Assembly: GCA_014621425.1 (NCBI GenBank)
Contig: JAANBB010000211.1
Location: 1-64,000, forward strand
Reading direction: 5' to 3'
Length of the DNA: 64,000 bases
Source: Cylindrodendrum hubeiense
Taxonomy: Eukaryota; Ascomycota; Sordariomycetes; Hypocreales; Nectriaceae
Under the pieces are notes generated by a model. It was not told the origin of the DNA and did no database searches. It saw nothing but the letters and a program-made list of their open reading frames with translations. The stretch's first letter is position 1; each line of letters opens with the position of its first letter. The translations under genes were made by a program, and so were the position numbers. Positions 32,301-44,175 of this stretch are shown here, piece by piece.

Positions 32301-32533
32301 ACCTTCTGGATGGTATCCTGCCACTCCCCCAAGCTTCCTGGTGTTCCGATATACATGGCGGCGTGTGAGTGAAGGTCGTCGGTCAGGTCAGAATGGTCGT
32401 CGTACTCGACAAGATCGGGTGTGTTGTCATCAGCCGAGAGCTTTCCGTTGACGGGTCGCTTGGACGGGGGAACCTGGTCGGGCGAACTCGGGGCCTTTCT
32501 CTTGGCCCTTGCCGAGGCCGTAGTGCCGTTCAT
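29307..32533 (-). CDS. nma111: Pro-apoptotic HtrA-type serine protease NMA111
   Basis: Four exons (32196-32533, 31940-32136, 29572-31869, 29307-29515), 1013 aa. The first trypsin-like domain has the full triad: His120 (TNRHVVG), Asp151 ([10 protein letters not shown]) and Ser236 ([11 protein letters not shown]). PDZ-like repeats follow, then a second, degenerate protease-like half ([26 protein letters not shown], where the catalytic Ser is replaced) and further PDZ-like modules, as in the yeast and Neurospora proteins. The N-terminus has a bipartite basic stretch ([14 protein letters not shown]) typical of its nuclear localisation. Known members are nuclear, degrade the inhibitor-of-apoptosis Bir1 and respond to heat stress. 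ATG at 32533 was chosen because conserved homologues start MNG; the frame is open to 32752. Confidence 0.95.
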
Positions 32534-34195
32534 GACGACGGAGTGTGTTGGATCGCGACGAGGGATGGAACGACCGGCGGGAGAAAAGGCACGGTTAGGA
32601 AAACGCGAGTCGAAAGTTCGGGGATCGGAGAGAGCGAGTGGGATGGGACGTTGAGATATTCGGTCTGGGGAAACGGACAGGGCGTTGGGCCAAGGGTCGT
32701 GGTCGCAAGATGAGAATTCGGCGCGACTAGAGACGACGGCGCATCCGGACAAGCCTGGTCAGCGCAGATGAAAGGAAAACACGAGCAGGGCGAATCTGCA
32801 AAGGAGCGATGATGGAGGGAATCACGGCGCATGTGACGGCCACGCTGAGTCTGGGGGAAAAACGATGCACACCTTTGGCCTTGCACTCTGAACCTTGGCC
32901 TCGCGGGAGTGTGGATCAGCAGGATTATTGCATAAGGCCCAACTCTACGGCTCCCCGGGGGGCGGTGGGTCCCCAACGCCACGCTTTCGGCCGTCTTTTT
33001 GCCCCAGTGCGCCGTGGGAGGCACCCGAGGCTGTCGTCGCCCCTGCACTGCCGCCTGTGCGCCCCTGCACCCACTACAACCGTGGCCAGGCTCAGGGGGC
33101 TTCAGGGGGGGCCGTCCGCTGCATCATCGCCCCAGGGCTGCCTATCACGGGCCCCTCCCACTGTGCAGCCGGGGCGACGTGACCCACTGAAAAGTTCACC
33201 TTATGTAAGGCGACGCCACCGTGCATACCGTAGGTACCCGGACGGCCTCAAGGGCCTGTTCTGCTGCACCCACCTTGATCCTCCACACTGCGCATCCTGG
33301 CCGACGACATGTGGGTGTGCACTTGGCCTGAGGTGGGTGGCACAACACCAACCAGCTTCTGACCTAGCCGTTGTCCTCGACGTGGTGGCGGGCTATTGAA
33401 CCCTCTTCCGTTGGGTGCAGCGGGCTTCGTACGGTGCTACGCTGCGACAGTCTTGCACACTGAGAGCGACCTGTGTAACCCGTTCGAGGCCATGCATGTA
33501 TGTCTTGTATCTAGCACGCTTCCGTACACCTTGGCACACCTCCGGCACACCTCTGGCACACCTCCAGAACACCTCCAGCACACCTTCAGCACACTTCCAG
33601 CCTGCTTCCAGCCTTCTCACACCTGCATCGTCCTCCGTCACCCGCGCACACGACTCGGACCTGACGCAGCTGACCTCGATCCGTTCCGTAGGTGGGCGTA
33701 CGTGCATTGCGCCCTCGGTCTCGAGCCCGGCTGTCCTGGTTCTGCAACAATCCTTCCGTCTTATCATCACCATTCCACCAGCAATGATGTGAACCCCGCA
33801 ATGTCCGGCTCTCTCTGATCGTGCCAAGGAGGGCCACAGAGACATTTCATGCATGCGTCCAAGACACACAGCCGTCTCCAAGACACGGAGCCAAACGTGG
33901 ACGGCTCCGGCACCAGAAGTCCGGTGGCATCGCAGTCTCTGTTGCACCACACTCGGATCCAGGTGACCATGAACATGTCTCGTGCAATGCGTATGGAGTA
34001 GATGATGCGATGATGTGTTGCTCATATCCAAGCCAGACAGTCGTGTCGTCTGTAATGTTGGAGCCTGTGGGCCCCATACGCCATCCACACTCGACCCCTA
34101 TGCTCGCACTCTCGTATTATCACTATCATAGACACCCTCAATAATTACAATCCTGATCACCAGGGACTTTTTGCTTTAGTTAGACCGTCTAGGGC
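32534..34195. other. NMA111 promoter and ferroportin-like 3' flank
   Basis: 1.66 kb without a recognised gene. It holds an 11-bp minisatellite (33533-33609) and a TAGGTACC motif (33231-33238). Overlapping open frames on both strands up to 231 codons show no family motif. Confidence 0.5.
33533..33609. repeat. 11-bp minisatellite, GGCACACCTCC-like (7 copies)
   Basis: Seven consecutive 11-base units drifting from GGCACACCTCC to AGCACACTTCC and AGCCTGCTTCC. Unit-to-unit changes are gradual, as expected of slippage. Confidence 0.85.
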
Positions 34196-36039
34196 TCAGT
34201 CTCTTTGTCTCCGTGCCATGCCTTGCAGTAAGTCTTCTGTCGATCGTTGCCTCTTCTCTGGATGCGAGATGCACGCCGGCCAGTGGATGAGGTGGCCTCG
34301 TCGCTTCCTCACGAACCGCGTGTACAGAGCCCAGGCGCAGAAAACTGCTGCAACGCTGATGGTGGCCGGCCATTCAAACTGGCTGGGCGACGAGAGGACA
34401 ATGGTCAGCGTATACGAACACATCTCGAAGACGTTCTGCCAGCTGGCTTCCACGGCAGAAAATGCGCCTCGAATTTCCGCTTCAACTTCCTATATACAGC
34501 AGTTAGTACTTTGAACAAGGTATGGCATGCATGCATCGTGGCAACTAACCTCCTGAACAATGATCTGCACCGATAGATCGAAGCCCCACAGTCCAACACG
34601 ACTGAGGATGATACCACCCACAAGCCCCAAAGTTGAGATGAGGCTGTTGTCCGTATATTGCCAAAATATGGACATGCCGACAGCCAGACAGCTTACCTGC
34701 CAGCTCGAAAACCATAGCCCCGCGCGAACAGGACCTATCTTGGCCATCAACCACGGGCCAACCCACGTAGCCAAGACCTCAAAAACTACCGAAATCGTCC
34801 TCGTGATGGCGATCTGAGTGGGAGTGTAGCCAATGGCCAGCAAATAGGTCACCATCTGGCCACTAAAGGATAGCACGGTAAAATACAGGAGGGTGCCTGC
34901 AAAGGAAGCCACGAAGGCCGGGTGCTTGAAGTAGGACACAGTATCCTCGCCAGCCTTCTTCACAGAGCGTGCGATGAACCGCCATCTTAGACCATGTGTT
35001 TGGTCCGCGCTTTGGTCATGTTCCGGCGTGAGGCTAGGTGCTGCCTTGGGCTGCTGCAACTCTGGAACTTGGTAATATACCTGCTTAGATGAGCAGGTGA
35101 CATCGTATATCGGCTGCATCGGCTGGACATACCTTGGCAATAGAAAAGTACTCGATGACAACAGAGACACAATTCATTCCTAGGTTCACCAGGATTGCAG
35201 TCTCGGTCGAGATACCATCAACAACTCCAATGAAGAAAGGCCCGAAGAGTTTGCATATGAGGTCGATACGTCTCATTTGAGAGTTCATGGCTATATTGTA
35301 AGATCATGTCAGAGGCGATAATTAGGAGTGTCCCGTACAGATTGAACTCACATCGAAGTGCTGTCATGTCGTCTTTAGCCACGACAACGACCTAGAGTAT
35401 AATTAGAACGCATTGAACTCGGGAATGCTTGGGGGATTTGTACCCAGTCTCTCTCCACAGACACGAGGTTCATCATAGCTGCCAGTTTCTCAACGCAAGC
35501 CATTATAACCAACAAGACCAGAAGGCCAGCCCTTAACGCCGGGGAAGCATTCTGCGCCCTCCCTAAAGCAAGAAAGATGACGCAAGACGCAGCGACGACG
35601 GTCCGCTGCAAGACTACATGACGTCAGCGGACAGGTCCAATCACGAGGATGTAAGTCATTGAGCCTCACCAATCGACAGTCTGACAACCTTCAGGCGGTC
35701 CTCGCGATCAATATACTGGCCGACCAGCGAAGACAGCACAATGGCTGAAGCCCCACGAACCATGGCGTACACCGACATGGGCAGAAGCGTGCCGGGAAAG
35801 ATGGAGGCCAGGTACAGGACGCTGCCGAACTCGAAGACGCGAGTGTTGCATGTGGATAGGAAATGCGAGATGTAGAGGCGTCGCGTGCTGTTGTTGAGCG
35901 TCCAGCGCTCGTCGTGCGAGTCTGCTCTCTCGTCGGCGGCGTCGGGTGACGGGGGATTGTGTTGAGAGGCGAGCAGCGGTGTTCTCTCCCCGTCAGCGCC
36001 AGTCGCCGCGGGCGTCATTGGGTCCATCGGTTGGTACAT
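34196..36039 (-). CDS. Ferroportin-like iron exporter (SLC40 family)
   Basis: Six exons (35670-36039, 35444-35613, 35352-35391, 35133-35290, 34550-35080, 34196-34489), 520 aa; the third exon is only 40 bases. About ten to twelve hydrophobic segments are present. Ferroportin hallmarks include LYISHFLSTCNTRVFEFGSV in the first helix region, VGQYIDRxDRLKVVR, ELAAMMNLVSVERDW (here EKLAAMMNL), MRRIDLICKLFGPFFIG and GLWGFDLSVQIIVQE followed by the VEAEIRGAFSAVEASWQNVFE block. Animal and plant homologues export Fe2+ (or cobalt/nickel) across plasma or vacuolar membranes. Transport direction and location in this fungus are unknown. The N-terminal 50 residues are hydrophilic with a possible dileucine signal (ERTPLLA) that would fit vacuolar sorting. 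Confidence 0.9.
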
Positions 36040-36863
36040 GTCGCCAGTGAATCAAAACGCGCCTCTTCTGGGATATTGACGTTGATTCATTTCATGGCGA
36101 AAGACGGCTGCGGTGGGATGGAATTTCACCGTCGGTGAGCCTGGGGCTTTAACTAACAGCTCCCGACCATCGGCCAAAGTGGATATGGATATCTAATACC
36201 TAGTATGCGGGACGCGGCGCAAGCGGCTCCAGGTTCTTTCCCGAATGGGCTGATTCTGGCCGCTCGGCATCAATAGCTGCCGGCGACTAGTTCCTAGACC
36301 GTACAGCTTTTCAACGACGTCGTCGGCCCGTCCCCGACAACTTGCCCGACAAAGTAATATCAATCCGGGTGTTCGTCCTGCCCAACAAAAATCAATAGCA
36401 ACTCACGGTACCATAGAGCGGTTACAGGGTGGTTTCTCACAGATGCGACGATAGTGAAACCCCTGTCGAAGGATCCGATTTGTTCACTACCTACCTACGC
36501 AGTACCTAGATACCTAGGTACTTAGTGTTCAGGAGTGTTTAGTGTCCAACGGCTACCCAGGCGCCGGGAACCTACCTCTTGCTCCATGCGCATTGCTGCG
36601 TCCCGCCTTAGGATTAGAAATGCTTCATAAGATTCTCTTGGTTCTCATTGCTAGATACTCTAGCTCTGCAGCCCTACTTAGGGTGCTATCGTCCGCCACA
36701 GATGCCTAGAAGGTGAATCCCGCTACTTTGCCTCAAGACGTGACATCATTGAAAAGCAAAAGCCGCTGGAAACCCACGCTTCCAGTACTCACATCACTTC
36801 CAAAATAACTCATACGCAAATACCCGCCGCCGGGATTGCATCGCGTCCAGGCGTTGGTGAGAC
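36040..36863. other. Ferroportin-like promoter and 3' flank of Myb/SANT-like gene
   Basis: No gene recognised. TACCTAGGTA palindrome at 36511-36520 within a cluster of related ACCTA steps (36487-36525). Confidence 0.5.
36511..36520. repeat. TACCTAGGTA palindrome
   Basis: Perfect palindrome upstream of the ferroportin-like gene, flanked by AGTACCTAGA and ACTTAG copies. Confidence 0.6.
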
Positions 36864-37532
36864 TCAGACACAGTCCTGACCCTCATCGCCATCCACTTCG
36901 GCCTTGATGGACGCCGAAATGTCATCGTCATCTTGATCCTTCTTGGCCTTGGTCTGGCGTTTTGGAGTTCCTGTTTAGACATGTTAATCTCATGTCGAGA
37001 AACGCACGTTCACGATGAAGGTGCTCACCGGTGGCGGCACGCTTGCGGGGCGTGGCCTTCTTGGCGCTCATAGGGTTGGCATCGCTGTCATCGCCATCTT
37101 CGGTGGGAACTGGAGCCTTCTTCGCACGAGGCTTGCGAGCTAGAAAATAAACATGGGTTAGGCGTCACCAGATTCCATCCACGTTCCAAGGAAGCTAGCC
37201 AAGGTGACTTACGGGTCGCGACCTTCTTGGCTGGAGTAGTAGTAACCTCGGACTCCCCGGTACCATTCTTGTCCTCGAGGTCGGAGACAGCCTTGTTGAT
37301 CTTGGTCCACATGTTTTGAAGGGATTTGGTAGTACGGCCAGGCATGACGACACGAGACCAGTTGATCTGCTTGCCGTCCTCCTTGAATTGGGCAACGATG
37401 CGGAGGAGGAACTGGTACTGTTTTCAAAAGACGTTAGAGAGAAGCGAGTATGCCGGAACAGAATAGGCCACTCACTTTGGCCTCCTCGGTCCAAGGAAGG
37501 ACCTTGCCTTCGCCCTTCTCAGTGTCGGACAT
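36864..37532 (-). CDS. Small Myb/SANT-like nuclear protein with basic tail
   Basis: Four exons (37476-37532, 37213-37417, 37029-37139, 36864-36970), 159 aa. Exons 1-2 form one Myb/SANT-like unit: LPWTEEAKYQFLLRIVAQF, then INWSRVVMPGRTTKSLQNMW, with aromatic residues at helix positions as in Myb repeats. The rest alternates short basic patches (TPRKPRAKKAPVP, SAKKATPRKRAATGTPKRQ) with acidic ones (EDGDDSD, KDQDDDD), like histone-H1 or HMG-type tails. A nuclear, DNA-binding role is inferred. Similar small proteins are common and uncharacterised in Pezizomycotina. The introns are phase 0, 1 and 1 with clear donors (GTGAGT, GTAAGT, GTGAGC). None of the single open frames shows this gene on its own. 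Confidence 0.82.
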
Positions 37533-38912
37533 GGTGGATGAAATAAAAACCGAGGATGAAGATATTGAGAATGAACGTTCAAAGAAGATCAAGTCGATGA
37601 TCTCTTGTTCTGTGTTTGGGTGACCTTCAGGTGAGGTTGGGTGAGTGGGAGAGAGAAGATGAGTGAGTAAGGTACCGGCGAGCGGGAAATTGCTGTTGGG
37701 CGGAGATGGAGGGGAGATTCCAGGTAATGTGTAGTGTTCGGGTGAAAGAAGAACGGTTCTGGTCGCGCGAAAAGAAAGGTGAATGAGGTAAAGAGGTTGA
37801 AGAGTGAAGTGAGGCACGTGAAGGATAACGTGTGGTGGATAGCGTGGGCGTTAAGGAAATGTGAATGTGGAGGGAGGGGGTTGTTCATTCGTGGATCAAA
37901 CGCGGAGGTAACAAACGTCTTCACTAGTTGACCTGGACCGATTGAAATAGTCTCCTGCAGCCCCGGGGGGAGGAAATAAGGGCAAGGTGGTTCACCGTTT
38001 GCACGGTTGCTAGGGGGAAGGGCAAACGCTGGACGAAAGGTGTTGGGGTGTTTGGCCTAAAAGATAGGGTGGACTCACAGGCAGCAGAGCAAACAAACGT
38101 TTGGGGGTTGTGTGTATCGATTGCCTTGAAACCCAGAAAGTCGAGTGCCCCTCTTGTCAAAATCCTTGTGCTTTGTATTATCAAGGGATGGAGATGACGG
38201 TTGAAGGATTGGGTCTAAAGAAGGGAACCGGTTTAGAAGAAACGGGAAGAAAAAGACGGGCAAATTGCAGAATATGAGAAGTTGCATCTTAAGAGGCATA
38301 ATCGCAAAAGCCTTGACTACTTCACGGAGCTTGACTACCTAGAGAAGCGATCTAGCCTTGAGGTTAAAGAACTCAATACAGTTTGTGATAAATGATCTTC
38401 CAGGGTCTAATACACATCGGGTATACACCACATCGAGCCCGTCCCACCATCGAATGGGAAACTTCACTAAAGCGCCTTCTTCAAGTAGAGAAGATAGTAT
38501 CCCCGTCTATGTCTATGTGCCATTCGTGTCTTCGTATACACATTGCAGAATCCCAACTCCCAGGTCACAGCCATAACCTATTCTCCAAAGCCCTTGAAGT
38601 AAGCAAGACATGATGATGCCCTCAGGGTCAGTTCCAAGATGCTTCCAATACTAGAAACCATAACCGAGATCGAATGTCCATCACGCCTCGCGCCATATGC
38701 TTGCATCATGTCCTCCAACCCAAATCCTGAACAACGATGGTCGTGTTCTCGTCAAATCGCGCAGGAATCTCACAAATGGCTGCCGTGGTATCCTCGAAAC
38801 ATATTCGCGTTGCACCTGTTGGTAGGCGTCAAGTCATCCACCCATAGCCAGCCCGCCATATCGAAGCAATGTGTGTCACACGCCAACACCTCATCGCCAA
38901 ATCTGCCAACTC
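37533..38912. other. Promoter of Myb/SANT-like gene and 3' flank of J-domain gene
   Basis: 1.38 kb without a recognised gene. The minus-strand leader (about 37533-37920) is strongly pyrimidine-rich. Confidence 0.5.
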
Positions 38913-41840
38913 CTAAGGCAAAGGAGCCAGCTGCTTCATCTTCATCCTAAACGCCATAAACTCTCGGAATCGCAGCTCATGCTCCTCGCATACCGTAATC
39001 CATCTTTTCCGTACTTCGCTGTCTTGTCGTAACCAGTTAAAATATTCCTGAATAGCCACTTCATCACGGGCTTCCAAGAATGAGTAGCCCTGCGACAGCC
39101 GCATGGTCGCAATATTATGCTTCCTAGTGCTGAAATGGTCGACCACACTTGCATTAAACCCGTCCCATGATTGCAAATATATCTCGAATTCCTTGACGTA
39201 TTTTTCCCAAGATGCGACGTTCGGCTTCATCCCGTTGATGGCGACAGGTGGGAGGTTAGGGGCGATGGGAGGTGTCGGAAAAACAAGACTGGTCGGTTGA
39301 GGAGGCTTGATGGGAATATGGACCGAGGGCTTGCTTTCAAAGGGCAAATTGTCCTTCAGCTCGGTGAAAGACTTCAAGCCAGAGTCCTGGTGAGTAAATG
39401 GTGCCACATTCTTCAGATCAGCAAGGCTGGCTTGGAACTCCTCACTGTCCTCTGATCCTACAGCGTTTGGATTGAATTCCTTCTTCGTGCTTTCAGCGGG
39501 TTTGGCTTCGCCATTCACGCCCTCAACGTTTCCAGGTCGCCACTCCGGTCTTGAAGGCTCCACATGGATATTTCTTGCGCCATTCGGTAGTTGGGCAGGG
39601 TTGAAGGATGGCGGTGGTGGTGGCACAGCCGCTGCTGCTGCTGTCGCTTCCGGTGCTGCTGGGCCGGCGGGAGGGCTATCAATGTCCATAGCCTGAGGAC
39701 TCTCAGCTGCAACAGGTCCCCCCTGGGGTTTGCGCCCTCGCCATGGGAGCTCCTCCTCCTCGTCGCTGCTGCTATCATCAGCTACAGTTGGGATTCCAGG
39801 CGCTTGGCAGGTTTCGGTTTCTTTGGGTTGCCTCGCATGGATCGGGTTGGTGAAACTGGCTTGACCGGTGATGGCTGTGGGACAAAGGTGTGCGGGCCAA
39901 ACTCGTTGTTCCAGCCGTCGGGGTTAAAGCCCGGCTCCGACGTCCCAGACTCGGAAGGCACGCTCGAGGTGTCAGTACGGTTGACCGTAGGGCGTTTGGT
40001 CGGCGAACGGTGGCCGGTTCGGTTCCCCGACTCGGGTCGTGGCTTTGTCGGGCTGCCCTGCTCGGAACCGCCAGCGCTAAATTGCCAAGACTCTGCGTCC
40101 TGGTCGTCTACAAAACTCGTGTTGATATCATCGGTGTTGCTTCGCGAGAAGGTGTGGCGTTCGGGAGATGTTTGTGCAAAAGTGTCGTCGTTCACGGGGA
40201 TATTGAAGCTATTCGACGCCTTATTAGCACGGTTCGAGAAAATAGGTCGCACTGCATTCTGGTCTTTATGTTTTCTCTTTTCAGTTGACCCCCCAGATGA
40301 TGCGTTTTTGATCAACTGGGCTAGCAACTGCCGTTGTTGTCGCTCGAAGGGAGTCAGCTGAAGAGGAGAGTCTTGATCTCCACTGGGAGACGGGTTGAGG
40401 GAGGGGCTTTTGTCTGAGCTGAACGGGCATGTTGCATCATCTTGATGGATTGCTGTCCAACCTAGCTGGGGACCATAGGGATTGTAGGTATGACACGTGC
40501 TGCAGTTTGAAAAGGAGAACGAGGGATGGTTGGCATGTGAACAGGGTGGTGTCTCATACATTGACGAGCTCCCAGTCGCATTGCTCTGGGGTTTCGATGC
40601 TACCACAGTTAGTTTCTTGTATGTCGTTGAAAGATTATATTGGCTTACGGGTCTCAACCGTGGGGGCATTAGGCGGCTGGGCGGTAGAGCCATTGGGGGC
40701 TGCAGTGGATGAAGGCTTTTGACCGGTGCGAGTTTTCTTGAGGGGAGCTTTGGGACGAGCGTCTACGCCCGCATATCCGGGAACCTTTGGAGGGAGATTT
40801 CCCATACCCGGGAAGTCCCATTTCGGTTCCTCGTCATTTGACCCCTTCGGCCTATCAGTGAAACTGCGCTGTCTGGTAGGCGTTTCAATATCTGGGGAGG
40901 AAGAATCGTGTTGGTTGGGTTCTCGAGTGCTCCTTGTTCGACCCAAAGGTACGCCGTCGGAGGGGTTTGTCTTTTCGCCGCCATGGTTAGAATAGGGTGT
41001 GCTTTGTCGGGTATCTGCTGAATTGTCTCGGTCTCTGAACTGGCTCAAAGGATCCGGCATCGGTGTTGAACTAGGCTGTCCCGAATTAGGGCCATCTTGG
41101 GCGAAGCGCTCAGGGGCTGGTCTCGAATTGTAGTTGCTGCTGGCGAAAGCAGGCTCGTCACCATGCGTAGCTGACCGAGGGTGGTAGCCTGCTCTTCGAG
41201 ATCCGAAAGAAGCTTGAGCACGTTGTCTTGCGGACTCTGTGCGTGGTGGAGGAGGTGGCGGAGTTGGTCGGGGCTTCTCAGCAGGTTTTGAATTCGCCTG
41301 AGGTGGTCCCTTGCGCATGTTATCAAATGCCTTAGCGGCATACTTCTTAGCTTCCTGATCTGCGGTAGCGTACTGCTTCGCAGTTGGTGGAACACCTTGT
41401 GAGAAGCGATCTTGCCATCTCTGAGCCCCAGAGGGGGCAGGCCGACTTGGCTGGGTCCGATTTGGCTGAGTCCGATTAGGCTGGTTGCGACGAGGAGGCG
41501 GTGGGAATGCATCGCCAGCATTTGCCCAAGGGTTGCCCTTCACGCCGGACGCAGTCGGGTATCTGGATCGAGTTCGTGTCGCATCATACTTGGATTTCTG
41601 CTCAGGATCTGAGAGAATCTCGTGTGCTGCCTGGATGATCTGGAATTTAGTGTTCACCTCTTGTTCTCGGCCTGGGTTTCGATCTGGGTGGTATTTCAAG
41701 GCTATTGGGCGAGTTAGTCAATGCGACTTTACGACGCAGGTCAGGTTCATACCAAGCTTCCGGAACTGTTTCTTGATTTCCTGGTCATCTGCCGACGCAG
41801 GCAGCTCGAGGTCTGCGTAGTAGTCCCGGGGTGGCCCCAT
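38913..41840 (-). CDS. J-domain (DnaJ) co-chaperone-like protein, apparent frameshift
   Basis: Exons 41753-41840, 40649-41701 and 40599 to 38913. The J domain is complete: MGPPRDYYADLELP, helix II KKQFRKLALKYHPDRNPG with the HPD signature, and NTKFQIIQAAHEILSDPEQKSKYDA. A very long Pro/Ser/Gln-rich linker (about residues 80-650) is followed by a conserved helical C-terminal region (VKEFEIYLQSWDGFNASVVDHF). The third exon does not stay in one frame: the first frame stops at 39782-39784 after KRLESQL, while the second, opening VADDSSSDEEEELPW, continues to 38913. Exon sums miss a multiple of three by one base, so one missing base between about 39782 and 39840 would restore a protein of about 942 aa. 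J proteins stimulate Hsp70 ATPase. The ORF is also open upstream to an ATG at 42137. Confidence 0.8.
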
Positions 41841-42780
41841 CGCAGTCGATGGCTTGGGCGTGTGTCGAATACCCTTCACCAGAGCCGTGTATTTGAAAGC
41901 GAGTCCTGCTAATTGATTCTCTGGTGACAATGGTGCAGGTCCTGGTTTGAAGGGCGGAGGGCCGAATCGCGGGTAGGGTTTGGCTTCAGCACGGTCTTGT
42001 GTATGCGACGCTTCTGTTTGGAAACCCGAAGTTAGCTTTGGATTAGGATGTAGGTTAGGGCTATGCGAAAGTGAAGCAACAAGTGAGGCGGGCATCAAGG
42101 ATGGGGGTCGGCGTATGCTCCGTGGGAAGACGTACATTCGTGGTTTCTATCGTCGTGCGGGAGTCGGGAATCGGAGCAGTGGTTTGCGGACAGCTAGTCC
42201 AGCTCTGTTAGCTCGAGGTGAACTGCGCAGAGAAATGAGGAATCACAGTCGACGGCGAAGGTCGGAGCTTTGAGGACAGGAGGATGAAGGGAGTAGCGGG
42301 CGGCGTGGGAAGCGATCTTGCGCCGGCCAGTCAAAGAACGACTGGGCACTGCAGAGCTCAAGGGCGGCATCCCAAGTACCTTCGATCTCAGGTGGCGCAG
42401 GGCAGGCAGGGCACGCCTATCTCCGTTCTTCGAGATGCGACGCACCGCGGGCCCCAGTTTCAGACTCGCAGCTGGAGAGGATTGGGCAGCGGATCAAAGG
42501 AGCAAGCAGACCTACCAGAATGACGTCAGGTCGAGGGAATCGAGGCGGATTTGGTGCCGGATGACAGGGGCCGGGTGTGAAGGCGGAGAGGGCAGCAGAG
42601 GGAACGAAAAGGCGAGTGGGATGGTCAGGCTCCCAAAGTCGCGGAGTGCAAGCTTGAGGGCGAGAAGCTGGCCGCAGTGCAACTGTGGATGGATGTGCCG
42701 CGGTTGAGATGACGGGTGGAAGCGCTAAGTCATCGGGGTGGGTGTGCTGCGCTGTACATGTACCTCCCTCAGGCGCTAAG

Positions 42781-42813
42781 GTACCTATCTATGTAGGTAC
42801 AGTAGGTACCTAA
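42781..42813. repeat. AGGTACCT-type palindrome pair
   Basis: GTACCTATCTATGTAGGTAC forms an imperfect hairpin, followed directly by AGTAGGTACCT. Intergenic. Confidence 0.65.
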
Positions 42814-43200
42814 CAACAGGCTTTCAGGGCCCAAAAATGTACAACGGCGGGCCGCGTCGAGGGACTGTGGCTCAGCCCTTGGTTTTCCCTCCAGCGAGGA
42901 CCCTTGTCTTAGGCCTTGGATATTTACTTTCCAAGAATTACTAGTGTGTCTCGGCTGTTCTGCAAGACATTTGCCAAGGAAGTTGACACAATCGAAACTG
43001 TGCTTGCTTGTGGGATTCTGGGTGCAGATTTCTCCAGTGCGGGAGAGACAGCCGCAACGAAAGAAAACAAAACAACACATTATTGGCGGGGTCACCACGG
43101 GCAGCAGAACAATGAACCGAGATGCGACGAGAATGACAACCCCACTTTCGGGCTAGAATTGGCAGGGGCTGCATCCCCATGTCCTTGATTCAGTGATATA

Positions 43201-43215
43201 AGGTACCTAGGTACT
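43201..43215. repeat. AGGTACCTAGGTACT element
   Basis: Overlapping AGGTACCT and ACCTAGGT palindromes followed by TACTCCGTA. Confidence 0.6.
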
Positions 43216-43327
43216 CCGTAAAGGCAAGTGAACGACCCGGGAAGCAATAATGTGTATCCATCTCGTTCCCATGCTCGTGCTATCCGCCTCTTTATCTGTA
43301 ACATTATTCCCCGAAAGGGCCTGTTGA

Positions 43328-43359
43328 ATAGGTACCTAGGTAGGTAGGTACCTATTTAC
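43328..43359. repeat. Inverted repeat, AATAGGTACC/GGTACCTATT arms
   Basis: Arms AATAGGTACCTA and TAGGTACCTATT flank a GGTAGG centre; the whole could fold into a stem with few unpaired bases. Further ACCTTAGGTAGGTAG copies follow to 43376. Confidence 0.75.
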
Positions 43360-44175
43360 CCACCTTAGGTAGGTAGATTGGTCTACCCTGGCAAGCAGCG
43401 AGCATTGACCATTGTTGAGACGTGACAACTCCAGACATCTAGATATCTTATCCTCAGACTCCTCCTAGATGCCGTCACCTTTCTAAAATCAGACATCAAG
43501 CCATCCTCAGCCTTGTGGCATTGTCATCGTTCGACATGCTCATCTTCAGGTACATACGACCCTCGTGATCCCAGGGGCATCCAATGCCCGCCAAACAGCT
43601 TGCGACAGCACTGCCACATGGGGTTGACGTGGACGGCTGTCATCCAGGAACATGGGCTCTCTCCAGCCACATTTCGATTCATCACATCCGATAGCACATG
43701 ACGGCACCACGGCACCACGGCACTAACTTGACCACTCCAGGCACTTGGCGTGTCCTACGTTGACTCGGCCGCGTCAATTCCGGGTGGACAGGACAAACAG
43801 GACAGGCTACCCCCCAGGCGACCCAACGGATGCGCATCTTTACTGCTGACCCAACGAGACGACGACTCGCATGTGACCAACGCACCTCCTCAACGTCAGC
43901 GCGCCCCCGCCGACCACCCAGCTCACTGAGGACACCAAGTGCCCAAGTGCTCTTAGCCCGGTGACGCGCTGTAGGTTCAGCTGCCTCCGCCGCATCGTGA
44001 CAAGTGCTGTCATGACTCCTTTCGAGGGGCCTCCAGCTGAATAGAGCTCATAGTGGGAGGCCTGCTTCATAGCACCGCACCCTCACGCAGCAATCCAGTA
44101 GGCATCGTAGTTTCAACAATTATTCTGCTATTTCGCATGCCATCGTTCAATCATCCCCAGCTCAACTTCACTTCC

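Larger units (their letters stand above)
41841..44175. other. 2.3 kb gap between J-domain gene and CUE-domain gene
   Basis: No gene recognised. The richest cluster of AGGTACCT palindromes in the window lies here (42781-42813, 43201-43215, 43328-43359). A stretch beginning ACATACGACC at 43551 resembles only the first bases of a 5S rRNA gene and does not continue as one. Confidence 0.5.

Noticed and set aside
33393..34088. 231-codon minus-strand frame near the minisatellite
   Set aside because: Reads through the 11-bp array (repeated VLEVF.. residues) and matches no family.
41841..42137. 99-residue upstream extension of the J-domain protein from an ATG at 42137
   Set aside because: J proteins of this type begin directly at the J domain (MGPPRDYY); the extension is unconserved in character. 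Kept only as an alternative start.
43551..43600. 5S rRNA-like start ACATACGACC
   Set aside because: The next bases diverge from 5S rRNA and no internal control region or 3' partner helix follows.
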